Source of the DNA: Rhinatrema bivittatum
Lineage: Eukaryota > Chordata > Amphibia > Gymnophiona > Rhinatrematidae
DNA length: 64,000 nucleotides
Assembly: GCF_901001135.1 (NCBI RefSeq)
Contig: NC_042621.1
Location: 213,203,898-213,267,897, forward strand
Direction: 5' to 3'
Below are positions 1 through 13,600 of the stretch, one piece after another. The notes beneath the pieces are model-generated. The model was not told where the DNA came from and did no database searches. It saw nothing but the letters and a program-made list of their open reading frames with translations. The translations under genes were made by a program, and so were the position numbers. Every line of letters starts with the position of its first letter. Position 1 is the stretch's first letter.

Positions 1-560
1 GAAAATTGCCCTGGGGGCTGTGCACATAAAAATACATTGCAGAAGTGATTCTATATATTCTTTTATGTGCTTTTAAAGAGGTTTGGGGGGAGGCAGAGAT
101 GGGGCAGGGACAGCCTTTGTACACATACTAATGAGGAATAAATATGTGCATGTATGTCACTCTGTGTTTGGAGAGTACTAATATTCAAAGCAGGTTTATG
201 CATCTCAGTCCACTTTGAAAATTCAAGCTAAAGTCTGTGTCTACTTCCTACCTGCAGACTTTATTCCTAAGCACATTGTTATAAATTTATCTTCTAAGGA
301 GCCAATTTTCAAAGAGTTTAGACTCCTAATTTTTGGAGTTAGGCTCCTAAATTGGCCCTTTTTAAAGTTTACTAGGGCTGAGTCCTAAGTTTCATTAGAT
401 CCTAAATTCAGTATTCTAAAAAGTGAGACATCAATATTGAAAGATAAACATTTATGAAAGTTAATTGGATAAACTTATCCAGCTAGCTTACATGGGATAT
501 TCAGCAGCATGGCTATTTGGCATATTCAGTACACATCGCTACATAGCCAGATAAGTTATA
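1..560. repeat. Old interspersed repeat and AT-rich intron
   Basis: The first 200 bases (GAAAATTGCC, TGTGCACATAAAA) resemble degraded stretches near 6470-6840 and 36910-37200, so this is probably an old dispersed element. At 298-360 there is a short imperfect inverted arrangement of GGCTCCTAA-like words. No gene is seen. Confidence 0.35.
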
Positions 561-569
561 TCTAACTAA

Positions 570-1478
570 TAGGGTTATTTTCCAATTCGCGTTATGGCGT
601 TTTCACATGCGTTAAGGCATTTTTGCATGCGAAAAACACCTTAATGCATGCGAAAAGCACCATAACGCATGGTGCGATGCTCATTTTTAAAAGGAGAGGG
701 ATTGGGGAGGAGTTGGGGTGAGAATTTTGTAAAAGCAGTTTGGTTTAGCGAAGCCATAACGCATGATATTGCATAGTTTTAATGCCAAAAATAACTACAT
801 CTTTTTCATAACACAATTTGCGATTTTTTTGCAAATTCCATTTTGGGCATTTTTAGGCTGGGGAAGGGCCTGGGATGTGGAAGGAGAGTAGGGAAAGGGC
901 TTGAGATGTGGGAGGGGAGTGGGGGAAGGGCCTGAGATGTGGGAGGAGAGGAGAGGAGAATGAGGAGAGGGGGGAGAGAGAGAGACAGCGCCTCTGGGGG
1001 TGGCACCACAGTAAGCAGCTTGATGTTACCCAGGTAGAGAGTCCACCAAGCTGAGAGAACATTGTACAAATCTCATCGTTGTCTGAGTTTCCTCATTCTG
1101 AAAGATATCAAATCTTCACAAGAGTGCACTATTCTGTTCACACATCTCACTCTGCATGTAAAAGTGGCCCCTAAGCCCTACACTACTACCTAAACCTCAC
1201 CTCGAGCTATTAGGTGGGCCTCCTATAGTAGCATAAATAGCTAACTACTAGAAGGGCCTTGTAAATAGTCTCTCTCTCTCTCTTTTTCTCTCTCTCTCCC
1301 TATTGGTGAAATAAGCACTTTGCAGGTAGGTATTACCACAAAGTGCGAGAAGTTAATGTACTTTGTGGTAATACCTATGCGAATTGCTAAGATAACACAC
1401 ATTGCGATAAATAGGCTATTACCATAAAACACACCCCTCTTCCTATCGCATACAATATTTTGATAAATCTAGCCCTAA
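570..1478 (-). repeat. Fold-back repeat family 1, copy A
   Basis: Read on the minus strand this copy begins AGGGCTAGATTTATCAAAAT. It shares blocks such as ATTACCACAAA, a (GA)n tract, TCGAGGTGAGGTTTAGG and GTGAAGATTTGAT with the copy starting at about 63598 on the plus strand. Open frames in both copies encode the same chance peptide beginning MFYGN. The other edge near 570 is approximate. There is no transposase. Confidence 0.6.
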
Positions 1479-1684
1479 TTTAGACCTGCTCTATGGCAGC
1501 AATGCGTTATTTATAGCATGCGTTATGGCGATATCGCGGGCATTAGGGCACTAACACCCGCGATAAGTCCCTAGCGTGATTTAATGAATGACTCTGTTAG
1601 GATGTTAAATCTAGCCAAATGAATAAGCAGATCTATATTTAGGGGCCTAACCTTTAGGGTCCTAAATTATTATGCATTTTCAGC

Positions 1685-2370
1685 TGAAAACGTAAGAGTG
1701 AATTTTCAAATAATTTCCAGCATTAAAATTAGCATATACATACATAAGTATCATGTACTTGCGCAATTTTAAAAACATCGAAAGTACACACACAGTTATA
1801 TTTCACACAGGGCCAACACTTACATGCGTAAGTTGCTATTTTAAAAGAAACGCACGTATCTTTGGCAATTTATTCTCATAATTTTGTGCCTGCCAATTAT
1901 CTTGCATAATCGATATCAGAATTGTTTATTGCATATTATTGATTGGATGGGAGGTCTGGGTGAACTGGTGGGAATTCAGGCTGAAAAACCAGGAGGCCCT
2001 CTATGACCTGGAGAAGGATTGGGCAAACTGGTGAAGTAATTGATAAACTGGTAAATTCAATTATGCGAGCATGTTTTAAAATATACCGACTTCTGTACAT
2101 AAATCAGGATTTTCGCACGTGTCCTACTATATTTTTTTTAACATAAAATATACAAGTGTATATTTTTAAAATTGGTAGGAAAAGTTTGCTCATTCAGTGC
2201 ATTGCATGTATCATGCCTAAGCATACATACGCACGTATGTTGCAGGGTGGAGATACACATACTTTATAATACACACATATCTGATACTTGTGGGATATAA
2301 AATATTATTGTAGATTTCCATGCGGCCATACATGCAAGTATTTACCACTGTGCAGAGTTGTTTGAAAGTT
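1685..2370 (+). repeat. Dispersed repeat family 3, copy A
   Basis: This stretch matches, in inverted orientation, 50285-50830. Both copies contain AGGTCTGG-TGAACTGG, AACCAGGAGG and GAGCAAAC/GGGCAAAC-like blocks, and end in a GTTTGAAAGTTATCC-type terminus. It is noncoding and the class is unknown. Edges are approximate. Confidence 0.55.
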
Positions 2371-2391
2371 ATCCTTATAGGCTTCTAAGGG

Positions 2392-4258
2392 GGTCATTCA
2401 TCAAATCACATTAGGGCCCTAAAGTCCATGATAATACAATCGCGCATGTGATAAATATTGCATCGTGAAATACGTATGCAAATTTTAAAAAAGTATTCAA
2501 GTGGGAGACGTTTGGGCAGCGTAAATGGAAATGAGAGCTGTTTAACATTGTGTGCGATAACGTAACATATGCTATCGTGGGATTTAATGCCGGAAATAAC
2601 TACACCTTTTTCCATACTGTTATGCCTGCAATAGCTGTGCATTATGGCCGAAACGGGATTTATCACAAAACCCGTTTCGAAAGGACACAGGGGAGAGAGG
2701 AGGGAAGAGAGAGAGAGAGAGAGAGAGAGAGACTTGGTGGAGGGCTACTGATTTTTTAACTCTTTATACCACTGAAGGGGAGTATTATGAACTCAGAGTA
2801 AGGTTTGTGGGGTGACTTGGGGTTTGGGGGCAGTTTAACATGCACAGTCATACATACGAACAGCACAGTTACCATCAGTGAAGATTTAATGTGATTTGGA
2901 GTGATAAAAGGTCAAAGAAGAGTAGATTTATTTCATGTTCTCTCTACCTAACTTGATTGCAGCTAGGTAGAGAGTGCATCAAGCAAGATAGAGAGAACAA
3001 GGTACAAATCTACACTTCTTTGACCTTTCATCACTCCAAATCACATTAAATCTTCACTGATGGTAACTGTGCTGTTCGTATGTCTGACTGTGCATGTTAA
3101 ACTGCCCCCCAAAACCCAACTCATCCCACACATTTCACCTCAAGTTACTAGTGCCCCCTCTTACAGTGGTATAAATAGTTAACTTTTCAGTGAACCTCTA
3201 CCAAGGTGCTCTCTCTCTCTCTCTCCCCCCCCCCCTCCCTCCCTCTCTCTCTCTCCAGTAGCAGCTCAAAATGCAATAAAAGCTTGTCCGGGTACTTCTC
3301 AGCTTGTGAAGTGAAAATATTGTGGGTATGATAAATTTAATGCGCATTGCGGTAAAATAGCTATGCAATGTGGTACCTGGAAAATTACCCTAACCATTAG
3401 GGATGTGCATTCATTTGCGACGAAACAGGAACTATAGACGATATTTCCTATTTCATCGCATTTTGGGGGGCCGACGAAAAGATAGGAAAACCCACAAAAT
3501 TTTGTGCGGTTTTCTTAATGTTTTTTGGGGGGAGAAAGGGCACATTAAAAAAAAAAAACCAACCCAAACCCACCCCAACCCTTCAAATTTAATTAATTGC
3601 AACCTCCCACCCTCCTGACCCCCCCAAGACTTGCCTGACCCCCCCCCCCCAAGACTTCCCAAAAGTCCCTGGTGGTCCAGCGGGGTCCCGGGAGTGATCT
3701 CCCCCTCTCGGGCCATCGGCTGCCACTAATCAAAATGGTGCCGATGGCCCTTTGCCCTTACCATGTGACAGGCTATCAGTGCCATTGGTCAGCCCCTGTC
3801 ACATGGTAGGAGCAATGGATGGCCTGCGCCATTTTTTAAGATGGTGCCGGCCATCCATTGCTCCTACCATGTGACAGAGGCCTGCCAGTGGCACTGATAG
3901 CCCGTGACATGGTAAGGGCAAAAGGCCATCAGCACCATTTTGTTTACTGGCAGCTGACGGCCTGAGAGCGGGAGACCCCCGCTGGACCACCAGGAATTTT
4001 TGGTATGTTTTCGGGGGGTCGGGAGGGTGGGGGGCTGTAATTAATTAAATCTGAACAGTTGGGGTGTTTTGGTTTTTTTTGGTTCGGGACAGCCAAAAAA
4101 AAATCAGCCCGAACCGCGGGAAATTAAATTTCCCACAGCAGGCCAATAACGAAGGCCGAATCACATCTCTACTAACCATACCCCTTAGTTATTTATTTAT
4201 TTATTTTATCACGGGCACTATTCTTGCTATATTTATTGCAAAATGATGAATCAAGGCC
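2392..4258 (+). repeat. Fold-back repeat family 1, copy B, interrupted by a MITE
   Basis: The ends GGTCATTCATCAAATC and GATGAATCAAGGCC are roughly inverted. The centre is a strong inverted repeat with arms of about 2828-2930 and 3006-3108, sharing words such as AGATTTAATGTGATTTGG. A (GA)n tract lies at 2706-2731 and a (CT)n/poly-C tract at 3211-3256. The copy is split by the hAT MITE at 3398-4171. It is related to the copies at 570-1478, 35135-35700 and 63598 onward. No coding capacity was found. Confidence 0.55.
3398..4171. mobile_element. hAT-like MITE (774 bp) with perfect 8-bp target duplication
   Basis: The element begins TAGGGATGTGCATTC and ends with the inverted form CGAATCACATCTCTA. 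It is flanked by the direct repeat CTAACCAT at 3390-3397 and 4172-4179. The interior is a long imperfect palindrome centred near 3840, with arms containing ACCATGTGACAG and CAAAATGGTG-like words. There is no transposase, so it was moved in trans. It shares terminal sequence with the 4.26-kb element at 40713-44972. Confidence 0.85.
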
Positions 4259-4755
4259 TAAGTTTGGCTGAAAATAAGCACCTAGTTTAGGATCCTAAAT
4301 TTATGAGCTCACCTTTTGTTTTTGAATATCAACCCCTAAATGCATTAGAATTTCCTTTGTGCTCCATACAGGATTTGTAACTAAATCGTACATCAGGGTT
4401 TCTTCTGCTACATCCTGCAAAACCTTATCAGCTGATAATTGTATCATCTTCAATAAGCAGAGTTTAATTAAGTTCAGTAGCAAAATCATTTGGATTAAAT
4501 ATTTATAAAATATATTGCATAATTGTCATGGATGATGCATTGGAGATGGTTTGGGATGTGCTTTCATTTGAAATTAAACGAGAAATTTCAACAAAATGTA
4601 TTGTTTTATTTCATTTCATTTTGAAACAAACAACAGAAAGAAAAATTTAATTTAATTAATTTTTTTTTTTTTTTTAAAGGCAATAGCACCCAGCCCCATG
4701 GTCCCTCCCCCACCATAAAAATTTTGATTCTGAAGTGATACCTGGACACTCCAGC

Positions 4756-6055
4756 CAGGGGCGGCTCAAGGCAATCTGCTACCTGAGGCGAGGGATGAGA
4801 TGGCACCTCCCTCCCCCCCCCCCCCCACCCCCAAACTGTGGCACAGGAACCTCACTGGCACTTTTCCAAACCACACCACTGTCTTCCTACTGGTGAGGGT
4901 GGGAACCTCACTGGCACTTCCTTAAACCATGCCGCCATCTTCCTGCCGGTGAGGGTGGGAACCTCACCAGCACTACCTTAAACCGTGCCACCATCTTCCT
5001 GCCGGTGAGGGTGGGAACCTCACCAGCACTACCTTAAACCGTGCCACCATCTTCCTGCCGGTGAGGGTGGGAACCTCACCAGCACTACCTTAAACCGTGC
5101 CACCATCTTCCTGCCGGTGGGGGTGGGAACCTCACCGGCACTACCTTAAACCATGCCGCCATCTTCCTGCCAGTGGGGGTGGGAACCTCACCGGCACTAC
5201 CTTAAACCGTGCCACCATCTTCCTGCCGGTGGGGGTGGGAACCTCACCAGCACTACCTTAAACCATGCCGCCATCTTCCTGCCAGTGGGGGTGGGAACCT
5301 CACCGGCACTACCTTAAACCATGCCGCCATCTTCCTGCCAGTGGGGGTGGGAACCTCACCGGCACTACCTTAAACCATGCCGCCATCTTCCTGCCAGTGG
5401 GGGTGGGAACCTCACCGGCACTACCTTAAACCATGCCGCCATCTTCCTGCCGGTGGGGGTGAGAACCTCACCAGCACTACCTTAAACCATGCCGCCATCT
5501 TCCTGCCGGTGGGGGTGAGAACCTCACCAGCACTACCTTAAACCATGCCGCCATCTTCCTGCCGGTGGGGGTGAGAACCTCACCGGCACTACCTTAAACC
5601 ATGCCACCATCTTCCTGCCGGTGGGGGTGGGAACCTCACCGGCACTACCTTAAACCATGCCACCATCTTCCTGCCGGTGGGGGTGAGAACCTCACCGGCA
5701 CTACCTTAAACCGTGCCACCATCTTCCTGCCGGTGGGGGTGGGAACCTCACCGGCACTACCTTAAACCATGCCGCCATCTTCCTGCCGGTGGGGGTGGGA
5801 ACCTCACCGGCACTACCTTAAACCATGCCACCATCTTCCTGCCGGTGGGGGTGGGAACCTTACCAGCATTTCCTCAAATGGCGCTGCTCTCCTCCTGGTC
5901 TGCCTCGTGCCACTGAGCTGACATTTAGTTTCTTTTTGATAGGGAAATGAAGCGGTCACAAGATAACTAATTTGGGGAGGCACTTTTTGTCACCCCAAAA
6001 TTTTGCCACCTGAAACAACCACCTTACCCTGCCTAAAATGGTAGAACCGCCCCTG
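4756..6055. mobile_element. hAT-like element carrying a 56-bp minisatellite
   Basis: The ends are CAGGGGCGGCTCAAGG and the inverted GTAGAACCGCCCCTG. The flanks ACTCCAGC (4748-4755) and TCTCCAAC (6056-6063) agree at 6 of 8 positions, as expected for an aged 8-bp hAT target duplication. Most of the interior is a tandem array. No transposase frame was found, so this is a non-autonomous element. Confidence 0.65.
4836..5880 (+). repeat. Minisatellite, 56-bp unit, about 18 copies
   Basis: The unit contains GGGAACCTCACC, CACTACCTTAAACC and GCCGCCATCTTCCTGCC, with a phase shift of exactly 56 bases per unit. Central copies are nearly identical while the first and last copies are degraded, the usual pattern of expansion from the middle. 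Variants (GTGAGGG or GTGGGGG, CCGTGCC or CCATGCC) fall in blocks. Open frames through the array are artefacts. Confidence 0.95.
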
Positions 6056-8190
6056 TCTCCAACTCTGCCTGTGCTCTAGTTAAAATGGTGTCAGAGCTCA
6101 GGCAAGCAGGAGAATCTGCTCTGTGAAGACACTTATGTCTGTGGCAGGCTGGGGGGGGGGGGGGGGGGGGGGGGGGAGAGGGAGGATGGGGAAAAGGCTG
6201 GTCGGACTATATTTCATTTTTTAGAAACATAATTTTTTGCAGCAGTGGAAGGGACCACAGAGCTGACTGCAACTACCTTTAAAAAAAATGAAACACTTTT
6301 TTTAAACAAAGGAATGACAGTTCCCCATCAGTGAAATGCAATTAAAATGAAAGAAAAAAACAAAACCCTTGTACACCCTAGAAACTGTAGAGATTAACAG
6401 AGAGAGAAAAAAAAAAAGTAAAACTGTGATATGATAATGGTATAGCTAATGAAAGCTTAGAGGTGAAGCACTGAATTTTCAGAGCCATTTCCTTGCATTA
6501 AACATGTTTTTAACTTATGCACATTAATGGTGGCTATAAACTTGCCCAGGGCTCAGTGTGCATAAAAGTACTCACATAACCTGATTTTGCATGCACTTTT
6601 ACGTGTCAGGGAGGGGCCTGCTGGGGAGCAGAGATGCGACGTACAGACATACTTTTGTATTTTAAAAAGTATGCACATAAGTTCACCTGCGCACGTTACA
6701 CTCGCAATAAATTAGGCCTGACTTTGTGTACGTGAGTTTTGTGTATGCAGCAGGCCACTTAACGCAGGGAATTTCAAAGTGGACTTTCGCACATATTCAG
6801 GGCAAAGACTGCACATAAAAGGTACATACAGACTATACCCCTATCCACAGAGTTAGAAAATCACCCTTGACAAGTAAAATGGCTATGATACAACACAATG
6901 CCAAATCTTTCACTGCAGGAGGGAAGAGTAGCAAAGCCGAAGGTGTTAAAGATGGTACCAAAGGTGGAAAAGAGAGACTCCTTGCCAAAATGAAGATTGA
7001 AAGCTCCAAAATGCAAGAGCAAGACACTTAAGGAAGACTAGTAAAGAGAGGACAGAAAATGATAAAATGAATTAAGAGAACCAGGGGTGATTTAATATGG
7101 TCCTTGAAAGGAGAGGTAATTAGAACAGAGGAGAATTCAAATGAAATTGGAGTTCTGTAGAGGAAGAAAAGAAAGCAGGAAGGAAGAGAAACATGGAACG
7201 AAAAATGGAACAGGTAAAGTCCCAATAAGAAGTGCAGGGACTATGAGAAAATAAAAAAATAAATACATATATCCAGGGAGCACAACTGTAGTGCCTTTAA
7301 TGTTCTGGATGAGCCAAAATATGACAAAAGGAAACATCAAGGTGGCAGGAAATGGCAAGGGCAAATACAAACAGTGTTTTATGTACTATTAAGAAGGAAT
7401 TCCTAAAGGTACAAGGAAATAGTAATAAAAACCATATGTTGACTATTCTGGCAGCTTGAATTGACACTGTTAGAATATTAATCTGCTATTTTTTAGGATT
7501 CCATCTTAACTCATAGGCAAATTAGTTTTTCATCTATGCCAATGGGGATCACTCTGGCTGCCAGAGGATACATTAAAAAAATCTCACTCTGGCTTCATCA
7601 CATTACTAAACTTTATATTTAGCTACAAAAACCCTATTTTATCCAATGCATATTATTCTCTAATGCTTATAATTACTCCTACCTAATGAGCTTTGGGTTG
7701 CAAATCTATAAAATATTCTCTGTAAAATGTAAAACTGAATTTAGATAGTAATCATCAAAACCCCAGAAGTGCTGAGAAACTGCATTTGGTATAAGGATGT
7801 TTTACTGTGTGGACACATTACAGGAGGTCCGAGATAGCATGCATGCAGTTGGAGATTCTGTTTTACCCAGATCAAAACATTCAGGTCTAGGGACACATCC
7901 TATAGAATATCACTCTCACACCAGTACTTTAGTTATTAGGTCAATAAAGCCAACACACAGTACTCATTCAAAGAATGAATTCTTTGCAAAAATGTTATCT
8001 ATAACTTTCTGAAAATATATTTGTTTAGTTGGCTACTGAAACCTTTTTTGCCTTCTCACTCATTATTTTGTGAGTTATTTAACTGTGCAGTCTGATTCGT
8101 ATCTCATGCCTCACGCATCCTGAAATCTACAATTCTATACATCTGATTGTGCCACTCCAGTGGAAGTATTGCCTAACAAACAAGAACAAC
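6056..8190. other. Intron sequence without recognised genes
   Basis: The stretch contains a poly-G run (about 6151-6176), an old repeat at 6470-6840 resembling window positions 1-150, and a purine-rich stretch at about 6890-7400. I see no coding or RNA gene. Confidence 0.6.
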
Positions 8191-8204
8191 CAAATGTAAA
8201 ACAT

Positions 8205-8640
8205 ACTGGGCTGGCTCAGTAGCAGTGCTGCACGCCTGCTGTGCAGAAGACCCGACTTCATTATTTGGCCCAGCTTTCTCTCCACAGGCCATCTTGTGCT
8301 GGAGATGCTGCAGAGGCCACATTTTCAGCCCTTGGAGGGAGACAGTCCCAGCCATTGCTCATGGTGACACCTACAGGCTGGAACTATAGTGCACACCTTC
8401 TGGGTTCAGGAAAGAATCTCATGGGCTATGGTTCCTACTTACGGAAAGCCACTGCAATGGCAGGGCTAGGGAAGATTATAAAAATTGGGGAAATGCACCA
8501 GATAGATGCAAATGAAGGCTCATGACACTATTGCCCACTGGAGGTGGAGATCTGATTGAACTGTAAGACCGGGGGGAAGGGGCACAAGAGGAAGCTGTAG
8601 GGCCAAAATAAAAATGAAAAAAAAAATATAGCTTTTTATT
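8205..8640 (+). mobile_element. Possible tRNA-derived SINE
   Basis: The first 65 bases contain a box A-like TGGCTCAGTAGC and, about 35 bases later, a degenerate box B-like GACCCGACTTC. This is the layout of an RNA polymerase III promoter derived from a tRNA. An unrelated body follows, then an A-rich tail near 8605-8630. Box B is imperfect and no second copy was found in the window, so the call is tentative. Confidence 0.4.
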
Positions 8641-9249
8641 ATTGCATGATCACACTATTCTCCGTGAGTAATTTGAACTGAAAATAGAATTGCTTTTCTG
8701 TTATAAATAAACATTATTTGCAGGAAACATTATATTAAAGGGAATTTGAAACCTCAATGAAAAGTTAAGCAAATAATGCTACAGTACTGGAAGACTTTAA
8801 ATCTTCCCCAATGTTGAATATGAAAATAATGGTGCATGAATAAATTGAAAAGCTGAGGGTTTCTTTTCATAATTTTGGCCATCTGTAAGAGATGTTTTCT
8901 ACTGTCACTTTGAAATGGAAAAAGTGCATCCAGTCGCCTGCTTACTAAAGTATGGGAGATTGCTAGCAGCAGGTTTGAAGTTAATATACTGCTTCCAAAG
9001 CATTTGCTCCAATATCTTAGCAATGATGTTCACATACAGCAGCTGACAAATACATTTTAATATTAAGAAACCTATCCATCTTAATGGAAGATTATACAAT
9101 AAATACATGAATAAGGACTTGAGAATACTATTGATATAGAGGTATGACACAACAGCCTTCTGATATTTTGAAAATGCATCAAAGGAATCCCTTCCAGGCC
9201 TGGCTTCAATGGCATATTAAGCAATTGCAGCAATGTAAAATGATAAGGA

Positions 9250-9645
9250 TTCCAACTTTTTTTTCTTTATTTTTGTAAGGGGGAGGGGCAGGTTCCGCCT
9301 TCTTTCTCCTTTTCTAGAACCAGCCGGCACATGCAGATTATTTCTGCTCCAGAGGAGCAGTAAGTATTGAAATAAAAATATTAGAGATAGTTAGGGTAGG
9401 TTTGGGGGCGGGGAGGCGAGGAGGCGAGGGGAAGAGGGAGGAAGGATAGAGTTAGGTGTAGGAAAGTTCCTTCCCAGTCTGCTCCTTAAGTGGAGTGGAC
9501 TGGGAGGGAACTGGGGGAGGCCCAATTGTGTCGCAGTGCATTGATTTTTTAATTTCCATCCCCATGCATGAGTGAGTCCTGACCTGTCCGCACACACATG
9601 TGATAAAATTGGTGCGTCCCTTTTAAAATGACCCCCTTAACTTTT
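9250..9645. repeat. GC-rich hairpin-chain repeat, degraded copy
   Basis: The GGTTTGGGGGCGGGG-rich stretch leads into an imperfect hairpin at 9466-9511 (GTTCC-CCCAGTC arms). The same GGGTAGG / GTTCCCT / hairpin order occurs in the elements at 45365-46039 and 50865-51500. Edges are uncertain. Confidence 0.5.
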
Positions 9646-10082
9646 AGCGCAGTTCTAGTAGCCCTGAAGAAAAGTGGATAGATTCTAAAATCTTTTAAAG
9701 AACCAATAAAAAATTATGTTGTAGTATATGAGCTTCCTTTCTTCTGATGTCATCTGTGCATCATAATTTTGGGAAGAGCATAAGAAAGAGATTACTGAAA
9801 TTCTGTTGTCCATCATCAGCTTCTGGTAAGTCCAGAATAATTCAGCCATTTTTTTTTTATTTGGACTCCTTTGTAAATTCAAAAGAATCTAGACAACATA
9901 AACACACGGCTGATTTCTTGAACCTATCTAGAGTTTTCACATGTAAATTATTTAAGAGTATCTTAATTCCATCAGTTTGAGAGCAATCAAATCAGGTTGG
10001 GGAGGACTCCCAAGAAGCTTTACTATATAACTCAGCTGCCTCCATGTTACTGGATGCTAATAACATGCCATATCATACAACA

Positions 10083-10230
10083 GGGATTTCCAAACCTGTC
10101 CTGGTGAGTACACAGCCAATGAGGGATTCAGGATATCTGCATTTAACATATGAAATACAGCTGCATGCACTGGATACTCAATATATGTAGATATTCTAAA
10201 AACCCAACTTTCTGTGGTCAATAGAATTGA
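10083..10230. mobile_element. Relic of a CAGTGGTTCTCAA-type hAT MITE
   Basis: CCAAACCTGTCCTGG, CAGCCAATGAGG and TTCAGGATATCTGCA correspond in order to the intact copy at 23007-23209. Only one half is recognisable. Confidence 0.5.
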
Positions 10231-10699
10231 TACATTCACCATAGGCCAGCTACCAGGCACCAAGGAAATTGCAAGATACAACTTATTTTAAAGTCTATCT
10301 TTTAAATAGTAGAGATACATTTTACTGTTTGTACTGGGTAAAGATTGAGAAAAAAAATGAAATCCTGATCCCAGCTTTTTTTTTTTTTTTTTTGTGCTTT
10401 TCCCGTTCTTATTGCCCCTCACCCAAATAGCTCTGTGATCCTTTCTGAGCTAGAGGATCGGAGGTGCGCCTCCTCTGCAGCTCCCATTTAGCATCCGTCA
10501 GCGACCAGCCAGGGCTGCCACAGTAGCAGCTGTTGCACTTAATCCCGGTTCAGGCATTAGCATTACCACCTCTTTGGCGCTGAGGCCCAAAGGGACCTGG
10601 TTGAAAGGGGAACCCAACCAAGTTATCCAGCACCAGCTGGCCCAGCATTGTAGTTTTAGAGGCGCACTTACACAGACTGTCAGCTTTAACATTTATAGA

Positions 10700-13600
10700 T
10701 TCACAAACAGAGTTTTAGTACACCAAACCCCAAATTAAAGAAAGGGGCCTGAAGCTACAGACTAAAAGTTAGTTAAGAAACTGTAGAAGATAGCATTTAT
10801 GTGAATGCATGTTTTGGAGAATAAAGGAAGCAACTTTTCCAGTTATTTCTATTATTTTTATCTTATATGTTGGAAGTGAAATGAACTTATTTTATAATAT
10901 ATAGAAAAATCTTTCGCTAGTATTTCCTGGTGCCTCCACTGCCTTTCCTCATTGAACTTTATGCTCCAACAATTAAGTATGATAACGAAATGCCAGCCCA
11001 GAGATGTTCTACTATAGATCTCACTGCCATCTGCGGGTAAATCAATATCACTTACTGAATGAAATAAGAAATTAGAAGAATGTACAGTGTATAATGAATG
11101 CTGCACGCTTGCTACATATTTACAAGATCATTACGTGAAATTGGCATCTACTTGAGAAATCTTTAGACCCGAAGTCTGAGAATAATTAAATACAGCCTAG
11201 AATTAATTTGTTACTGAAACTAAGAAAAAGCATAACTGATTCACCCAAGTTTCAATCAGATTGCAGATGCAATTGAAATAAAAATATTTTTCCTACATTA
11301 CTGATTTGACTGCACTTTGCAAATATATTTTAAAAAAAGACTTTATAACTGAATGCCTAAAATGCAATGTTTTGTCATAAATTAAACTGATCACGAGGAT
11401 ATATGTGTTAAAAAAAAACATGAATTTCCTGTCAATCTATAAAATAATAAGGTGATTGGCTAAATGCAAAGGCATATTTCAAGGCTCAAAACTGGTGTCA
11501 AAAATATATGAAAGCATTCATACATGCAATCACTCCATCAAGTAAAAGCTGGGTAAACTAAACCATTTGCTTGGATTATATTACGGTAAGGTTCTATATT
11601 TTATTTAGTTGTAAACCGTTTAATATTTTAAACTGTTTTGTGGATATCTGTTTAAAAGTGGATAAACTACACACGTATTCAATTCTAGTCAAATTTTATT
11701 GAAAATCTTTCATTTTCATCTTTCTTAGAATTACTAGAAAAATCCTTTAAAAAATGTCATGATCCAGTTTAAATATGACTACTAGTGCAATTCTCAGATT
11801 ATTCCAATATCTGTTCATGCCTCTCTTTCTGCGTTGTGGATTGTGAGTTCCTCGTGGTTAAATAGGAAGAATGAGGCTAAAGTCTATTGATATTGCTGAT
11901 GCACTAGGCAGAAACCAAGAACGTAGAATATGGTCCAGATACCAACTGGACAGACCAATAAAATAAAGTTGGGGAGGCTTGTGGGAGGTAAGAAGGGAGC
12001 AATAGCTGAGGGGAGGAAATCACAGGAGGGATGGCTGAGAGAGAGAATAGGGAAAGGTAGGGTGAGTGTATAAAAGAAGGATCGAGGACAGGAAGAGGAT
12101 GTGAGAGAAAGAAAAGAGATGGGTGGGGACTGTGTTCGGTGTATGAGAGAATTGATGTAGTGTAGACAGGAAGCATGAGTGAAAAAGGCATGTGAGTGTG
12201 TGTATGTGAGAAAAAGTGAAAATGAGACAGCATGGGGTGGGGAGGGGAGTAAGAGAGGGTATCCTCCCTACCGTTCACTTCTAGTCTTGAATCTCCCCTC
12301 CTAATTCCCTGATCCTGCTTCCCTCTTCCTCCCCCTCCCCTCCCCTAAAACTGCATCCTCCCTTCCCCTCATCCTGCATCCCCTATCTTTGACCCTTTTT
12401 TCCCCATCTCCTTTCTTCACTGCCCTCTCCCCTATCTTTGATCCTCGCTTCTCTGGTCTACTACCCTCATCTTCTTCTCTCCCATCCCTGAGATCCTGTC
12501 CTCAGTCTGATCTCTCTGTCTACCTTCCCCACAGAAACCCTCAAAGATCAAAATAAATTCCAGTCTTTCTTAAACATATGGCTAATTAATATTGTTCTGA
12601 GGTCTTTCACATATTTACGTAATTTGATATTCATATCTATGCAAATTAATGCAAAGCTTTGCCACAGAATTTTCTAACTCTTACCACAGAATCTACCCTT
12701 GAACAGACACAGGACCCTGAGGGGGCTGTGTATATGACTCCTGAATTGTGTGTGTGTGGGGGGGTCCTCTCCTATTTTATCAAGAAATAACTATATACAA
12801 AACTCAGAAAACAAAACAATGATTGAATGAGAAGAGACAAGTGAACTAAGTATGCCTTATTGAGGCTGTTTTATTCTTGCTTGTGGTGCACTTAATCTAT
12901 GCCAAATAAAAAATAACATAAATTTAATATTTTGTTCTCAATAGATTAGCAGTTTTAGAATAATTCTGGGTAATGCCACAGAGCATATGACTCTAAATCA
13001 TGCATATTATCGTCCAACTGCAAAGGGCTAGAAAAGAAAAGCCTGTTTATTTTCATACATATTACCTGTTACCTCCTACATGAAAAAGCTTCTCTTATCT
13101 GTCTAGCATGATCTAAGAGACACTAATCTAGATCAATAGAGGGAGAGAGAGCAAGGGTGACACATAACTGGTTACAGTGGAATAACACATTTGTCCTCAT
13201 TAGTTCTTGGTAACACCCATAATTCATAACTGTCAACACAAATGTAGATTTTCTTTTCACGTTTATAGCTATTGAACTGCAACCTGTTAGCTTTACACAA
13301 AGCCTTTTGTTAAAAAAAAAAAAAGATCATCCCGGACTGTATTAGAGTATAATTCAATAAGGGCCTTTCTTATTTATTCCCAAAACAAAGGGACCACCAA
13401 GAGATTAGAGAAAGAAAAGCTATTCAAAAATAAGGCCTGTACAATAAGTCTCATAGAATTGTTAAAATATAATATTAATATTTCTGTTACATTACTGTTA
13501 TCCCATCGATTGCAAGGCGAGCCAAAATAATACTTCTCATTCTGTGCCTCCAGCTAGACACTTCTGAAAACAGCTCCAATGTCATTTACTTGTTTGCTAT

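Noticed and set aside
4836..5880. CRISPR-like regular repeats
   Set aside because: Units are directly adjacent with no unique spacers, and the genome is vertebrate. This is a minisatellite.
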